Below are positions 44,701-63,994 of a stretch of DNA of 64,000 nt, piece after piece (position 1 is the stretch's first letter; each line of letters begins with the position of its first letter). The translations under genes and the position numbers were made by a program. The stretch spans positions 248,501-312,500 of the forward strand of contig JACEVL010000768.1 of the NCBI GenBank assembly GCA_020284085.1, in the 5' to 3' direction. The notes beneath the pieces are model-generated. The model was not told the origin of the DNA and searched no databases. It saw nothing but the letters and a program-made list of their open reading frames with translations. The stretch comes from Aporrectodea caliginosa (Eukaryota > Annelida > Clitellata > Crassiclitellata > Lumbricidae).

Positions 44701-46461
44701 TTGTTATATTTTTGAGTTTATCAGTCAGTGCTGTGTACTTACAGCAAACCTACTTTGCTGTTATTGTAAAAAGTCAGAAATTTTTTATCACAATTCCGTT
44801 TACGCCCGGTGTGATCGCCGTTAGAAATGAGCTACGTCCAAAATTCTAGGTCAGTACGTAAGTACGTCCTCTTTTTGGACTCTAATGGAAACACTGCCAG
44901 CAATCCAACGATTATACCATCGTGCACCCGTGACATATACTCCTAACAAACATAATGACGAAAGAGGAATAAATGTGATTGAATTGTTTGCAGGCGGTCG
45001 CAGGGGAGTCGCCACGAATGAACATAGAGCCAATGTCCGATGTTTTCCTGATGCTTAACAAATGCTACAGCCATCTGCTATCCAAGTGCATGCACGAGAT
45101 CATCGGCCGCGACGGATACCCGAACCTTCGAGTGACGCGCGAACAGAAGGAGCTCTTCACGAAAAGACTACTCGTGTATGCTTGCCAAATCATTTGTGGC
45201 GTATATTATTCTATTAGCCGGAATTTGACAAGTATTCTTATAATAATGATGATGATAATAATCATTGGCCGCAATGGAACTCCTCAGTCTCTCTTTACCT
45301 GATTCCTCAGGCGCTCTCTGCATCTTTTCTGCAAGCTCTTGAAGACCATTTTGTTCGATCGTGGTGTCATTGTGTTTGGTCGGAAGTGCCTCTGATGAGT
45401 CTCTCTCTCTTTAAGTAGGCGCTATATAAATTTGCAATTACCATTATGATTTTCTGAGTTGCTGTTTCTGTCTCTAAACTGTGCTGCTTGAAATTCACCG
45501 TGAAAAAGAAGACCAGTCTCTTAAGAGAAGCAGCCAAAATGAAGCGTTAGCCACTTCACTTTGATACCCTGGTATATGAAGCCATTGGACAGCCAGTCTT
45601 CTCCCTAGCCCATCTGATCCATCTCACCGACAGTGCATAGCAGAGTTCACTTAGGTTGCAAGCCAGTGGCGGCGCCAGGGGGGCTAGGGGGTGCTTAGCC
45701 CTCTAACTGTGGCTCAGCCCCCCCCCCAAAAAAAGTGGGAAATCACTGCAAATCACAGCAAGGAGGGGACAAAAGGGAGGTTTTTTGAGCTTTAGCCCCC
45801 CCAAACCTGAAATCCTGGCGCCGCCACTGTTGCAAGCAAAAGAAATTTTGAAGCATCCATCTGCCCTGATGCGTTGTGTACCTCCAACCTTTGGGTTGAC
45901 AGTCCAGTATGCAAAGCACTACTCTATCATAACCCTGGGTTTCCTTGATTATGGTGATGGATGGATGTAAACATCGCCTCTAAATGAGTTTCTCTTCAAG
46001 TTGCGCTATATAAATTTGCAATTACGACTACCATCATTGGCAGCAATTGAAGTTACGTAATTGAAATTACTTGAAATCATATAATTTGCAATTTGTAATT
46101 CAATTACATTTTCCCATGTGTTTCGTAACTTGAAGTTATATTTCATGTCAAAAAGTAATTTGTAATTCAGTTACATTTATCCGAGTAATTTTCCCATCCC
46201 TGGTAACTGTAAACTTTTAAATTTAGAATTAAGGTTTATGTAAACAGCTCAGCACAGGGCCAAGATTATCATGATCGTTCCATTTTAAATTGACAGTGAT
46301 ATTCTTGTGCAAGGGAACCAGCGTACAGTGCCTCTGTTGGTTGTTTCAGCGAACGCACGAACAAGAGAAAAGTCAAGGAGCTGCTGATGGAATATACGCT
46401 TCTGTGGCGCGGTCTCATCAACACCGAATACGCTCTTCAGACAAGTCGTACGATTGCATGA
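26450..46461 (+). CDS. IPO13: Importin-13 (karyopherin-beta), complete
   Basis: Nuclear transport receptor of the importin-beta superfamily (RanGTP-dependent, HEAT-repeat fold), acting at the nuclear pore. Exons: 26450-26479, 27128-27253, 28284-28342, 28850-28958, 29519-29608, 29987-30040, 30398-30470, 31168-31384, 31588-31672, 32212-32340, 33142-33222, 33632-33770, 34421-34470, 36046-36147, 36563-36710, 37360-37541, 37711-37737, 38057-38194, 39255-39404, 40382-40462, 40902-41039, 41773-41869, 42391-42443, 42890-42956, 43599-43657, 44050-44139, 44994-45175, 46350-46461. The sum is 2868 nt, 955 residues; the human protein is about 963. It starts MEFTAENVEK, as in the human FTVENVEK region. Diagnostic matches include AWSFSWELLQP (importin-N), VQFFGANTLH, VLTRLCVA and the C terminus ERTNKRKVKELL. 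Intron 3 uses a GC donor (TTTTG then GCAAGT). Exon 17 is only 27 nt. All joins are phase-consistent. Confidence 0.97.
26690..26870 (+). mobile_element. CR1/L2-like LINE 3' end
   Basis: Shows 'gcagctgaagaccattctat', 'gtgagttttcttgaaagg' and 'tgctatataaataagcac', ending in 'acaattac'. Lies in IPO13 intron 1. Confidence 0.7.
26875..27025. repeat. 18-bp minisatellite 'tattcagttacaattgcc'
   Basis: About seven tandem copies, possibly an expansion of the preceding LINE tail. Confidence 0.8.
27375..27508 (-). repeat. SINE-C head and body, minus orientation, cut by a hAT-like element
   Basis: Minus-strand SINE-C ('tagcaatttagcatgc' head region, 'caatcgagagctcagtcagg' and 'cagaaatttggttcc'). The element at 27,509-28,087 is inserted at its 5' head end. 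Confidence 0.7.
27509..28087. mobile_element. hAT-like element with G-rich internal minisatellites
   Basis: Perfect 18-bp terminal inverted repeats TAGAGAGTGACATGGGGA and perfect 8-bp target duplications GCACACAG at 27,501-27,508 and 28,088-28,095. The left interior repeats 'taccgcggtaatgggg'; the right interior repeats 'ggggatggggtggggatggg'. No coding capacity. The TAGAG start fits the hAT terminus consensus. Confidence 0.9.
28505..28680 (-). repeat. SINE-B (minus orientation)
   Basis: On the minus strand: head 'attggttagagcgctcgcct', B box 'ggctcgagcctcc', and tail with 'gaagctttgtcattagatag' and 'tggcgcttactac'. Confidence 0.8.
28690..28840. repeat. Minisatellite 'gattacaaaattacagt'
   Basis: Imperfect repeats of about 17-30 bp that end directly before the exon 4 acceptor of IPO13 (exon starts 28,850). 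Confidence 0.75.
28970..29290 (+). repeat. SINE-C with two head regions
   Basis: Two successive heads at about 28,985-29,060 and 29,085-29,165 (each with 'ttcaaatc' and 'gatttctgctc'), then the shared body and tail to 'gccacctgccctcatatgc'. Confidence 0.75.
29702..29769. mobile_element. TTAA mini-element, best-preserved copy
   Basis: 68 bp bounded by TTAA on both sides, with inverted ends CCCTTTAACGACGAG and (complement) CCCTTTAATGACGAG, 14 of 15 matching. TTAA duplications are the hallmark of piggyBac-type insertion. Confidence 0.8.
30155..30345. repeat. Degenerate 'agatgttgaatgaggacaaa' tandem repeat
   Basis: About six diverged units of 25-30 bp, filling much of IPO13 intron 6. Confidence 0.6.
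31715..31885. repeat. (ATTC)n microsatellite
   Basis: Imperfect 'attcattcatttattc' array in IPO13 intron 9. Confidence 0.9.
32400..32815. repeat. (GAT)n and (TGTA)n tracts
   Basis: A (TGTA)n-like tract at 32,440-32,570 and GAT-rich tracts at 32,712-32,742 and 32,760-32,820, all in IPO13 intron 10. Confidence 0.8.
32835..33040 (-). repeat. SINE-C (minus orientation)
   Basis: Minus-strand head 'tagtggttagcatgctggac', B-box-like 'ggcttcaaaccc', 'gagatttctgctccacctgc', and body. Lies in IPO13 intron 10. Confidence 0.85.
33860..34132 (+). mobile_element. CR1/L2-like LINE 3' end with RT C terminus
   Basis: Encodes a fragment with SRAFSVIGPSTWNGL and a C-terminal FGRAWVGSASE stop, typical of CR1/jockey-type reverse transcriptases. 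It is followed by 'cttgaagaggcgctatat' and an (ATGA)n tail. In IPO13 intron 12. Confidence 0.8.
34130..34275 (-). repeat. 'caaggcatcaaccgatggtg' repeat family, minus orientation
   Basis: Minus-strand copy with 'tgcacaagacatcaaccaat' and 'aaccaggtcaatatatccag'. It abuts the preceding LINE end. Confidence 0.65.
34829..35010 (+). mobile_element. CR1/L2-like LINE 3' end, second subfamily
   Basis: Encodes a GPSLWNALSPSV-like segment followed by 'gggagtgcttctgaacgg' and 'gaggcgctttacaattta'. Confidence 0.7.
35104..35987. repeat. Tandem pair of short inverted-end elements
   Basis: Two direct copies: unit 1 at 35,125-35,503 and unit 2 at 35,540-35,987. Unit 1 has perfect 12-bp inverted ends TATCCATCTACT and AGTAGATGGATA; unit 2 has TATCCATCTAG and CTAGATGGATA. 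Each is preceded by the palindrome 'gtaaaaacaaagtttttac'. Unit 2 has an internal 'aagc' expansion. In IPO13 intron 13, ending about 60 bp before exon 14. Confidence 0.75.
37711..37737 (+). CDS. IPO13: IPO13 27-nt micro-exon (exon 17)
   Basis: Nine codons (VALNANVLK) between acceptor TGTTTTAG and donor GTATGT, phase 0 on both sides. They bridge exons 16 and 18 at the place where human importin-13 has VSQDVLMKQI. Without it the alignment would have a gap of about ten residues. Confidence 0.85.
38560..38712 (+). mobile_element. CR1/L2-like LINE 3' end
   Basis: Shows 'aattgaaaaccattctatta', 'cttatgattagctttctag' and 'aggtgctatataaatttc', ending 'gcaattacgattcc'. It is the insertion target of the LINE at 38,737-39,117. 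Confidence 0.65.
38737..39117 (+). mobile_element. 5'-truncated LINE with 20-bp target duplication
   Basis: An open frame encodes the C terminus of a non-LTR reverse transcriptase (segments CEMWIWRKMQRISWKEKR, RFFGHVMRSDGLEKE, GRPRKKWMDEIHETTG, ARVQRTDSTR then stop). The 3' end is 'aaggtaacaaggta'. Perfect 20-bp direct repeats AGTGCATCATTTGCACCAAA flank it at 38,717-38,736 and 39,118-39,137. The intact frame and perfect duplication indicate a recent insertion, in IPO13 intron 18. Confidence 0.92.
39478..39765 (-). repeat. SINE-C, near full length (minus orientation)
   Basis: Minus-strand head 'tagtggttagcctgctacac', body 'agatttctgctgcacatgc', and tail through 'gccgaggctaagaaaatgaa' and 'gggactgctcttcttctt'. 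Confidence 0.85.
40111..40300 (+). repeat. SINE-B, full length
   Basis: Head 'gctgatcggtcagagcgctc', body 'accttgagcaagtccttcac', tail 'gatgctccgtcattagatag' into (AAT)n-like sequence. In IPO13 intron 19. Confidence 0.8.
40555..40880. repeat. Minisatellite 'gagttttcgattagttgaaaatt'
   Basis: About eleven imperfect copies of roughly 28 bp. It fills most of IPO13 intron 20 and ends about 20 bp before the exon 21 acceptor. Confidence 0.85.
41257..41597. mobile_element. hAT (Charlie-like) MITE with 8-bp target duplication
   Basis: 341 bp; ends CAGTGGTTCTTAACC and (complement) CAGTGTTTCTTAACC; perfect 8-bp repeats CTCTATTA at 41,249-41,256 and 41,598-41,605. In IPO13 intron 21. Confidence 0.9.
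42002..42065. mobile_element. TTAA mini-element, degenerate
   Basis: Core 'gagctgcattagttttcc' and 'tgtcacttttagtatgcgct' match the family; ends are partly lost. Confidence 0.6.
42155..42300 (+). repeat. SINE-C head and body
   Basis: 'tagtggttagcgtgctggac', 'aatcgagaggtcgggtt', 'gagatttctgctccgcctgg', then 'aactcggctataatga' and 3' truncation. Confidence 0.85.
42478..42625 (+). repeat. SINE-C head and body, second copy
   Basis: Best-preserved head: 'agtggttagtgtgctggac', 'caatcgagaggttgggggtt', 'caaattcccgcc', then 'gagatttctgctccacctgc'. It is 35 bp downstream of IPO13 exon 23. Confidence 0.85.
44290..44960 (-). repeat. SINE-C head region split by a hAT-like element
   Basis: Minus-strand SINE-C flanks lie at about 44,300-44,357 and 44,897-44,930. 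The element at 44,358-44,896 is inserted between them, within the tRNA-like head. Confidence 0.7.
44358..44896. mobile_element. hAT-like element with 8-bp target duplication
   Basis: 539 bp; left end CAGTGTTTCCATTAACG, right end complement CAGTGTTTCCATTAGAG; perfect 8-bp repeats CCAGCAAT at 44,350-44,357 and 44,897-44,904. No transposase frame. In IPO13 intron 26. Confidence 0.9.
45330..45440 (+). mobile_element. CR1/L2-like LINE 3' end
   Basis: 'gctcttgaagaccattttgt', 'cggaagtgcctctgatgagt', 'aggcgctatataaatttgca' and 'attacc'. In IPO13 intron 27. Confidence 0.7.
45510..45930 (-). repeat. SINE-C split by a hAT-like MITE
   Basis: Minus-strand SINE-C tail and body at 45,510-45,663 and body and head at 45,830-45,930, separated by the element at 45,664-45,829. 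Confidence 0.75.
45664..45829. mobile_element. hAT-like MITE with 8-bp target duplication
   Basis: 166 bp; perfect 16-bp inverted ends CAGTGGCGGCGCCAGG; perfect 8-bp repeats TTGCAAGC at 45,656-45,663 and 45,830-45,837. A second family member is at 55,307-55,451. Confidence 0.92.
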
Positions 46462-46845
46462 TCTGTTCGCCAAACCGATCGAAGAAACTGTTTACAAATT
46501 CCCTGCCTTTTCTCATCGCTCGTGGTCGTTGCTGCGGTTGTCATGACGATGTAAACAGCAGCAGTAACCATGGCAACTGTTACTAATGCGTGACGACCGG
46601 TGCGTCTGTTAGGGCTGTAGGCATGCACGAAGCTGGTTTTAACATCCTGGTCAGTTGAGTTTGCGTTCGTTATAAATATTTTGTATTCTGCGTTTGCACG
46701 AAGTTTTCTAACTCGCATCATGGTCGCGTTTCGTTGAAGTACTTTACGATCGATGCCACAGATGTAAATTTTCTGGTTCTTAGCTGAAGGTGAGCTCGGT
46801 GACTGCTGTGACAACGTTTATGGATCATGTCCAAATGATTTTATG

Positions 46846-46851
46846 ATTAAA
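46846..46851 (+). terminator. IPO13: Possible IPO13 polyadenylation signal (ATTAAA)
   Basis: First ATTAAA hexamer found after the IPO13 stop codon, which would give a 3' untranslated region of about 400 nt. Based on the hexamer only. Confidence 0.35.
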
Positions 46852-47178
46852 AACTTAAAGCTCATTGAATGACCTACTAAACATGTCGTGCTAGTTATCG
46901 GAGGTGTGATGAATTAGTTAAATTAATTACGTTAAATTAGATTGGTTACTTAAATTAATTTATTGAAATATTAAAATTCAAGTGCAGATATCTACCAAGT
47001 GCTGTGCACGTCTGGAGGTGCAGAAAAGTTTAAATGTTAAAAGAAATTCTAGATAAGAGCTTAAAATGAACTGAAATCATCGGCCATTTTGTTGGTTTTG
47101 TTGGTCTGGCTTGCCATCCCATGACTAATTTATATATGTACATGTATGTATGTATGGGGGTATATCTGTATTCATGTT

Positions 47179-47362
47179 GGACATGGTGGCTGATTGGTTA
47201 TAGCGCTCGAACTGTAAAGCGTAGAGTTCGGGTTCGAGCCTCTTTCCCCGAGATGGTTACTGTTGGGAGACCTTCAGCAAATCGTTCATCACAATTGCTC
47301 AGCACCATCGATTGATGCTTGGTCATGAGATAGTGGCACTTACTTAATGGGTCTGCATTTAT
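47179..47362 (+). repeat. SINE-B, full length
   Basis: Head 'ggctgattggttatagcgct', B box 'gggttcgagcctc', 'gatggttactgttggg', tail 'gattgatgcttggtcatgag' and 'tggcacttacttaatgg'. Confidence 0.8.
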
Positions 47363-48224
47363 GATATAACAGACCCTTGTTATAATGAGCTTCATTGTAA
47401 CTTGAATCCTGATACAACGCAAAGGTCCGAAAATTCTGATGAAGAAAATGACATTGTTTCAATGCAATCTCATTATAAGGCGTTTTGTATGGCTCCCAAA
47501 ATCGGCGATATCGAGTTTCTCGTGTACGTGTATGTATCTTTGTATGTGTATATGGTTCTATGTATGTTTGTATATATGTGTATGCCTGTTTGTATGTATG
47601 CGTATGTGTGTATGTCACGTTCATGTATGTTTGTTGGTAATGTGAAGGACTTGCTCATTAGCCACGTCGAGGAGGGCTCGAACCCGTACTCTCCAAGTTA
47701 CAAAACAAATGCTTTAATCATGATATGAAGCAATCTTTAGGATTTACTTAACATTTTAATAGTACAATACCCATAATATATAATGATGGCAATTTAGCAA
47801 ACACGCATGTCAAATATTTGCTGACCATCTTGAACCAAATAATTAACCATTACAAGGCAATCAAGTTCAATTCAACATCGTACATAATAAAATTATAAAT
47901 ACATAAATACATTAAAAATTGTACGTCGATGTGTAATATATCTAGATAATATGTACCTGCGTATATGTTTACTCGTTAAAAATGTTACATGTGAAGCTTA
48001 TGTTATGGAAGCAAAACATGACTGGAACTTTTTGGCAAAGTCATCCTGGTTGGCACATAACGGCTATTTCAGCTGAAAATAATCTTTTACCTAATTAAGT
48101 TAAGCTTAATTCACTTGCACCCTGCAATAATGGTTCAGGTAAATGTAAACCATTACAAATGTGGCACATACACTTGTGTACAGTATAGGTGGTGCTAATG
48201 GCAAACTGAACTCTCTTCACCAAA

Positions 48225-48530
48225 CCATGTATTAGAAGATAAGAGCAATCCCATAAACTAACCTCAAGAAGCATTGGCCTGAAGTGTTAGCTACTTCATT
48301 TTCTTAGCTTCAGCTTATGAGGGCAATTGGCCAATTGCCAGTCATCTCCTGTGCCAGCCAATCTTCCCACCAACACTACGGTCAGTGTACTCATTATCAT
48401 CGAGTCGGCTAGGGGACAGGTTAAGTAAAAATCTCAAAAACTCTTGCGTTGACAGGGATTTGAACCCCGACCTCTCATTAGAGTCTGGCACATTGATTGC
48501 TAGACTATGATGTATCTCTCCTATATACTG
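48225..48530 (-). repeat. SINE-C, near full length (minus orientation)
   Basis: Minus-strand head ('tctagcaatcaatgtgccag' region), 'ggggttcaaatccctgtc', body, and long tail 'cttcaggccaatgcttcttg'-like sequence. Confidence 0.75.
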
Positions 48531-49049
48531 CTGAGCCAAAATTACGTTGAAACTATAAGTCAGACTTCATACGGTAGGTAGTTTCTCCTACTGGATACGA
48601 AACTGGGAATATAAAATACCCAAAAGAATAAAAATAATCAGGAGAGACGCCTTAAAAATGTTACAGTTACAGTTACAAAGCCATTTGATATTCAGGTAAA
48701 TTCAAGCAATAGAACAAGTTGAGGCGTAATTTTGCGATCGGTGCTCTTCAGCTGAGAATGTTTCTCAATTCCACGCATCTTCTGTAGCTCTAGAGACCGA
48801 CTTCCATTGAGGATGGGTCTATAGACTATAAGATGTGAAGCTCATTGAAACAGTCGACCGTGAGTTGTGTTGCTTGAGTTGTGTTCGTTTAGCATCGATA
48901 ACTCAAACTCTTGTCATAGTTCAGATGTCGAATTAATGTTCTGGAAACAGAATGAAATTCATAAAGCATAATCTGCCTAAAAATCCATGTATAATTTAAC
49001 GTTAGTTTGACCGTAGCCTACTTCTGGTGGGACACAATGAGTAGCCGAT

Positions 49050-49370
49050 TGCCTGCCTGACCCTTTGGATCTTGACCTGGAACCGACTTTACACCTCCGC
49101 CTATCGATTTTGTATTGACTAAGCACTTGTGAATAAGCTGGTTCCGGTGACTTTGGCTATTTGGGCGCTGTAGAAATTTAGAGATTATGGTAACGATTGT
49201 TTAGAGCGCTTGTCTTGTAACACAAAGCTTATCAGTTTGAGTCTCCTCCTCTGAGACGGTTACTGTGTAGGGACTTTGAGCAAGTCCTTCACTCATATAT
49301 GCTCAGCACCATCGATTGATGCTTGGTCATTGGATAGTGGCGCTGAATATAAATGCATAATAATACTGAT
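49050..49370 (+). repeat. LINE 3' end followed by a SINE-B
   Basis: 49,060-49,195 matches the 3' end of the nested LINE at 62,546-63,367 ('gtgaataagctggttcc', 'gggcgctgtagaaat'). SINE-B body and tail follow at about 49,200-49,370. Confidence 0.7.
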
Positions 49371-49641
49371 AACTTTTCGCTACGACATCAAAACCACCTA
49401 AAGTAGGCACCATCCCCAACACCAACGTGAGACGTTGAAACATGGTGAGAATTGGACAATAGTCCACATCGTATTCTCACCAAATGTGAAATATTACCAC
49501 ATTCTCACTACATCTTCAACTAACAACATTACCGACATTTAGCAATTACAATAACCACAGAAAAAGGCAATCAAACAGCAAACAATAAACGACCAAACAA
49601 ATAAAATAAATTAAAATAAATTAAAAAATAGAGGGGATAAA

Positions 49642-61049
<11,408 letters not shown>

Positions 61050-61401
61050 GACGACGCTACAGGCAAAAACAATCATTGCTATTATTGTTATTATTATAAT
61101 TATTATTGCTATTATTGTAATTATTATTGTTATTGTTATTATTATCATCATCATCAACATTATTTTTACTATAGCCTATATCTAATTATTATTATAAATT
61201 TGGTCGTGTTATTAAGAGCTGCCACATTTCTGTAGTAGCCTAACTAGAGATACGCGAAAGGCCGTCGTGAGAAACGATCATCGAAATTTGAAAAGATTTG
61301 ACGAATACATAGCGCCCATTAAATTCAATTTAAAGGTGTTTAATGCGAGCATTTCTTTTATCAATGAAACTATTACTTTTAATTATTTTGATTATTATGA
61401 T

Positions 61402-61442
<41 letters not shown>
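61050..61442. other. 5' flank of the SEA-domain gene
   Basis: No further exon or gene recognised. Contains ATT-rich tracts at 61,075-61,150 and (AAT)n at 61,402-61,443. The promoter of the minus-strand gene should lie here, but no motif stands out. Confidence 0.5.
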
Positions 61443-61444
<2 letters not shown>

Positions 61445-62545
61445 GTTCTGGTCAAACTAGATTTCGCCAATGCCTTCAACACTCTTCGCAGGGACTCACT
61501 TCTGGAAGCGGTTGCAAGAGACATTCCTGAACTTTATCGTTTCGCACATGCTTCATATTCCTGCAAACCGATGCTAAGACATGGACCTAATATTATTCGA
61601 TCAGAAGAAGGAACCCAGCAGGGCGATCCGTTGGGTCCATTGGAATTCTGCATCACATTACAACCTATTCTGTTAACTCTGAAATCGGAGTTAAGAGTGG
61701 CATTCCTAGACGATCTGACACTGGGAGGCAAGGCGGATGTGGTGGCCAACGATGTTCAGCTGATCGCTCAGGAATCAGCTAACCTTGGGCTCCAACTAAA
61801 CCGCGCGAAATGCGAAGTTATCTTCCAGAATGACGACAATAAAATCGACGATCCCTCATTCTATGGCTTCAAACACACGCCATTAGAAGAGGCGACACTG
61901 TTGGGTTCACCTCTGATGCCTGGGCCAGCCGTCGATAAGGTGTTGAGTAAAAAGGCGGATGACCTGGAACGAGCGGTTGGGAGGCTCTCCATGCTTCACT
62001 CGCATGACGCTCTAATCCTGTTGCGAAATGGATTGAGCGTGCCAAAGCTCCTCTACACAATGCGCACAGCCTTATGCGTCGACTGCCCTAGTCTTACAAG
62101 ATTTGACACACTGTTAAGAAATGGATTGTCCAGTATTTTGAATGTGGAGCTATCTGATGAGAAGTGGCTCCAGGCATCCCTTCCGGTGAAGGATGGTGGC
62201 CTTGGGATTCGCTGTGCTGCAACGCTGGCACTTTCTGCCTTCTTGGCATCTGCTGCGAGCACTAGCGAACTCCAGGCAAACATGCTACCACCGGAATCAG
62301 CTGATACCTCAGACGATCTCGTAGATACAGCTCTGAAAGCATGGACACTACTCACGGGTTCAGAACCACCAACAGGATCAGCAGCTCATCGCCAAAGAGA
62401 ATGGGACAGCCGCTGGATAAGTAAAGCATGGACAACTCTGCACGAATCGGCGAACAACACACTAGACCGGGCTCGTCTCTTGGCCTCTCAGGCACCACAC
62501 GCGGGAGATTGGTTGCTAGCGCCTCCGGTTACTGCATTGGGACTC
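61443..62545 (+). mobile_element. LINE reverse transcriptase, 5'-truncated, first part
   Basis: The open frame continues from the (AAT)n tract. Reverse-transcriptase palm motifs are visible: motif A LDFANAFN, motif B EEGTQQGDPLGPL, motif C AFLDDLTLGG. A thumb-like region follows. The N-terminal endonuclease and fingers are missing, so this is a truncated non-LTR element. The frame is interrupted in codon register by the insert at 62,546-63,367. Confidence 0.9.
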
Positions 62546-63367
62546 TGTTTTCCGATCACATCACCCATCTTTCCCGTTCTTGCTTCATGCACATCCGTGA
62601 CCTGCGTAGAATTCGCCCTATGCTTGACTTCAAAACCTCATCAACAATCGCCACATCAATAGTTCACGCTAAATTAGATTACTGCAATGCTCTCTTTCTC
62701 AACATAGATACCACTCAAATTAATCGCCTCCAAGCCATTCAGAATGCCCTCGCCCGTGCTGTCACCAAAACCCCCAAACACCACCACATCACACCTGTCT
62801 TGAAATCACTCCACTGGCTCAAAATTCCTGAACGAATAGAATATAAAGTCCTATCTCTCACCTACAATACGCTTCAATCCTCTCAGCCCTCGTATCTCCG
62901 TCAGTTGTTCTCGGTCCAACCTCTTCGTTCAACCCGTTCATCTTCCACCCTCACACTGCTCCGCCCTTCCGTCACCTCATCGCTTAAATTTGCAAATCGT
63001 TCCATAGCCATAGCTGTCCCGCCTCTTTGGAACAAACTCCCGCCTGTGCTACGACAAATATCCGATCCATCCTATGAACTCACCAAAACCTCACCTCTTG
63101 CTATCTCTCCACAGGTCTTCCACTCAAAACTGAAAACACTGCTTTTTCACAAATCCTATCCCGATTCCTTCTCTTCCCCTCACCTTCCTCGCCATTTCAA
63201 CTCTAAGCATCATCCACCTTAGCCGTCTGACTGTCTGCCTGCCTGACTCTCTGGATTTTGACCCCCCTGCCTATCGATTCTGTTTTGGTTAAGCGCCTGT
63301 GAATAAGCTGGTTCCCGCGACTTCGCTTTTGTGGGCGCTGTAGAAATATCGAGTTTACGATTACGAT
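62546..63367 (+). mobile_element. Second LINE fragment nested in the first
   Basis: 822-bp 5'-truncated insert in the same orientation. Target duplications TTGGGACTC lie at 62,537-62,545 and 63,368-63,376. It encodes a reverse-transcriptase C terminus (AKLDYCNALFLN, IQNALARAVTK, LHWLKIPERIEYKVL, PPLWNKLP) and ends in a 3' region with 'gtgaataagctggttcccg', 'gggcgctgtagaaata' and 'gattacgatt'. The same 3' end occurs at about 23,560 and 49,060-49,195, so the family is repeated in this genome. Confidence 0.92.
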
Positions 63368-63994
63368 TTGGGACTCCGTTTAACTGACGAAGTAATACGG
63401 ATCGCGGTTGGAATGCGACTCGGGACGACACTGTGCGAACCTCATGTGTGTCACTGTGGTGAGAGAGTCGACGCCAGAGGACTTCACGGTCTGGCCTGCA
63501 GAAAAAACGCTGGCAGACATCAACGGCATAACATCCTCAACGATATCATATGGCGATCTTTCGGAAGAGCAAACATCCCTTCTCAGAAAGAACCGTTGGG
63601 CCTCACCAGAGAAGATGGTAAACGACCGGACGGCGTGACACTCATCCCGTGGTCATGCGGAAGATGCCTCACTTGGGATGTGACAGTTTCGGATACATTC
63701 GCAAAGTCACATCTGGCAACAACATCAACCGAAGCGGGTGAGGCCGCAAACCGGGCAGCCGCCGCCAAGAGATTGAAATACGCCACAATCACCCGAACAC
63801 ATGCTTTTGTGGCGGTAGCACTTGAGTCCAGCGGTGCTTGGAGCTCAGAAGGATTGAATTTTGTGTTGGAGCTTGGACGAAGGTTGACGGATGCAACCCA
63901 TGACACCCTCGAAACAAACTACCTATTCCAAAGACTCTCGGTAGCTGTCCAACGCGGGAACGCCATCTGTTTTTCCTCGACCTTACCATGCTAA
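63368..63994 (+). mobile_element. LINE reverse transcriptase, second part to stop codon
   Basis: Continues the outer element after the nested insert in the same frame. It shows a Cys-His cluster (CEPHVCHCGERVDARGLHGLAC written as CEPHVCHCGERV, GLHGLAC), then WRSFGRANIPSQKEP, DGVTLIPW, LTWDVTVSDT and FQRLSVAVQRGNA, ending at a stop at 63,994. Its 3' end and target duplication are beyond or at the window edge. Confidence 0.88.

Larger units (their letters stand above)
46462..49641. other. Tail-to-tail intergenic region
   Basis: 3' flanks of IPO13 and of the SEA-domain gene. ATTAAA at 46,846-46,851 is a possible IPO13 polyadenylation signal. Contains a (TGTA)n tract at 47,520-47,620, SINE-B copies, a SINE-C copy, a LINE 3' end and AT-rich sequence. 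No further gene is seen. Confidence 0.6.

Noticed and set aside
46437..46814. 125-codon minus-strand frame over the end of IPO13
   Set aside because: Antisense to the last IPO13 exon and its 3' untranslated region; no motif, no promoter or splice context.
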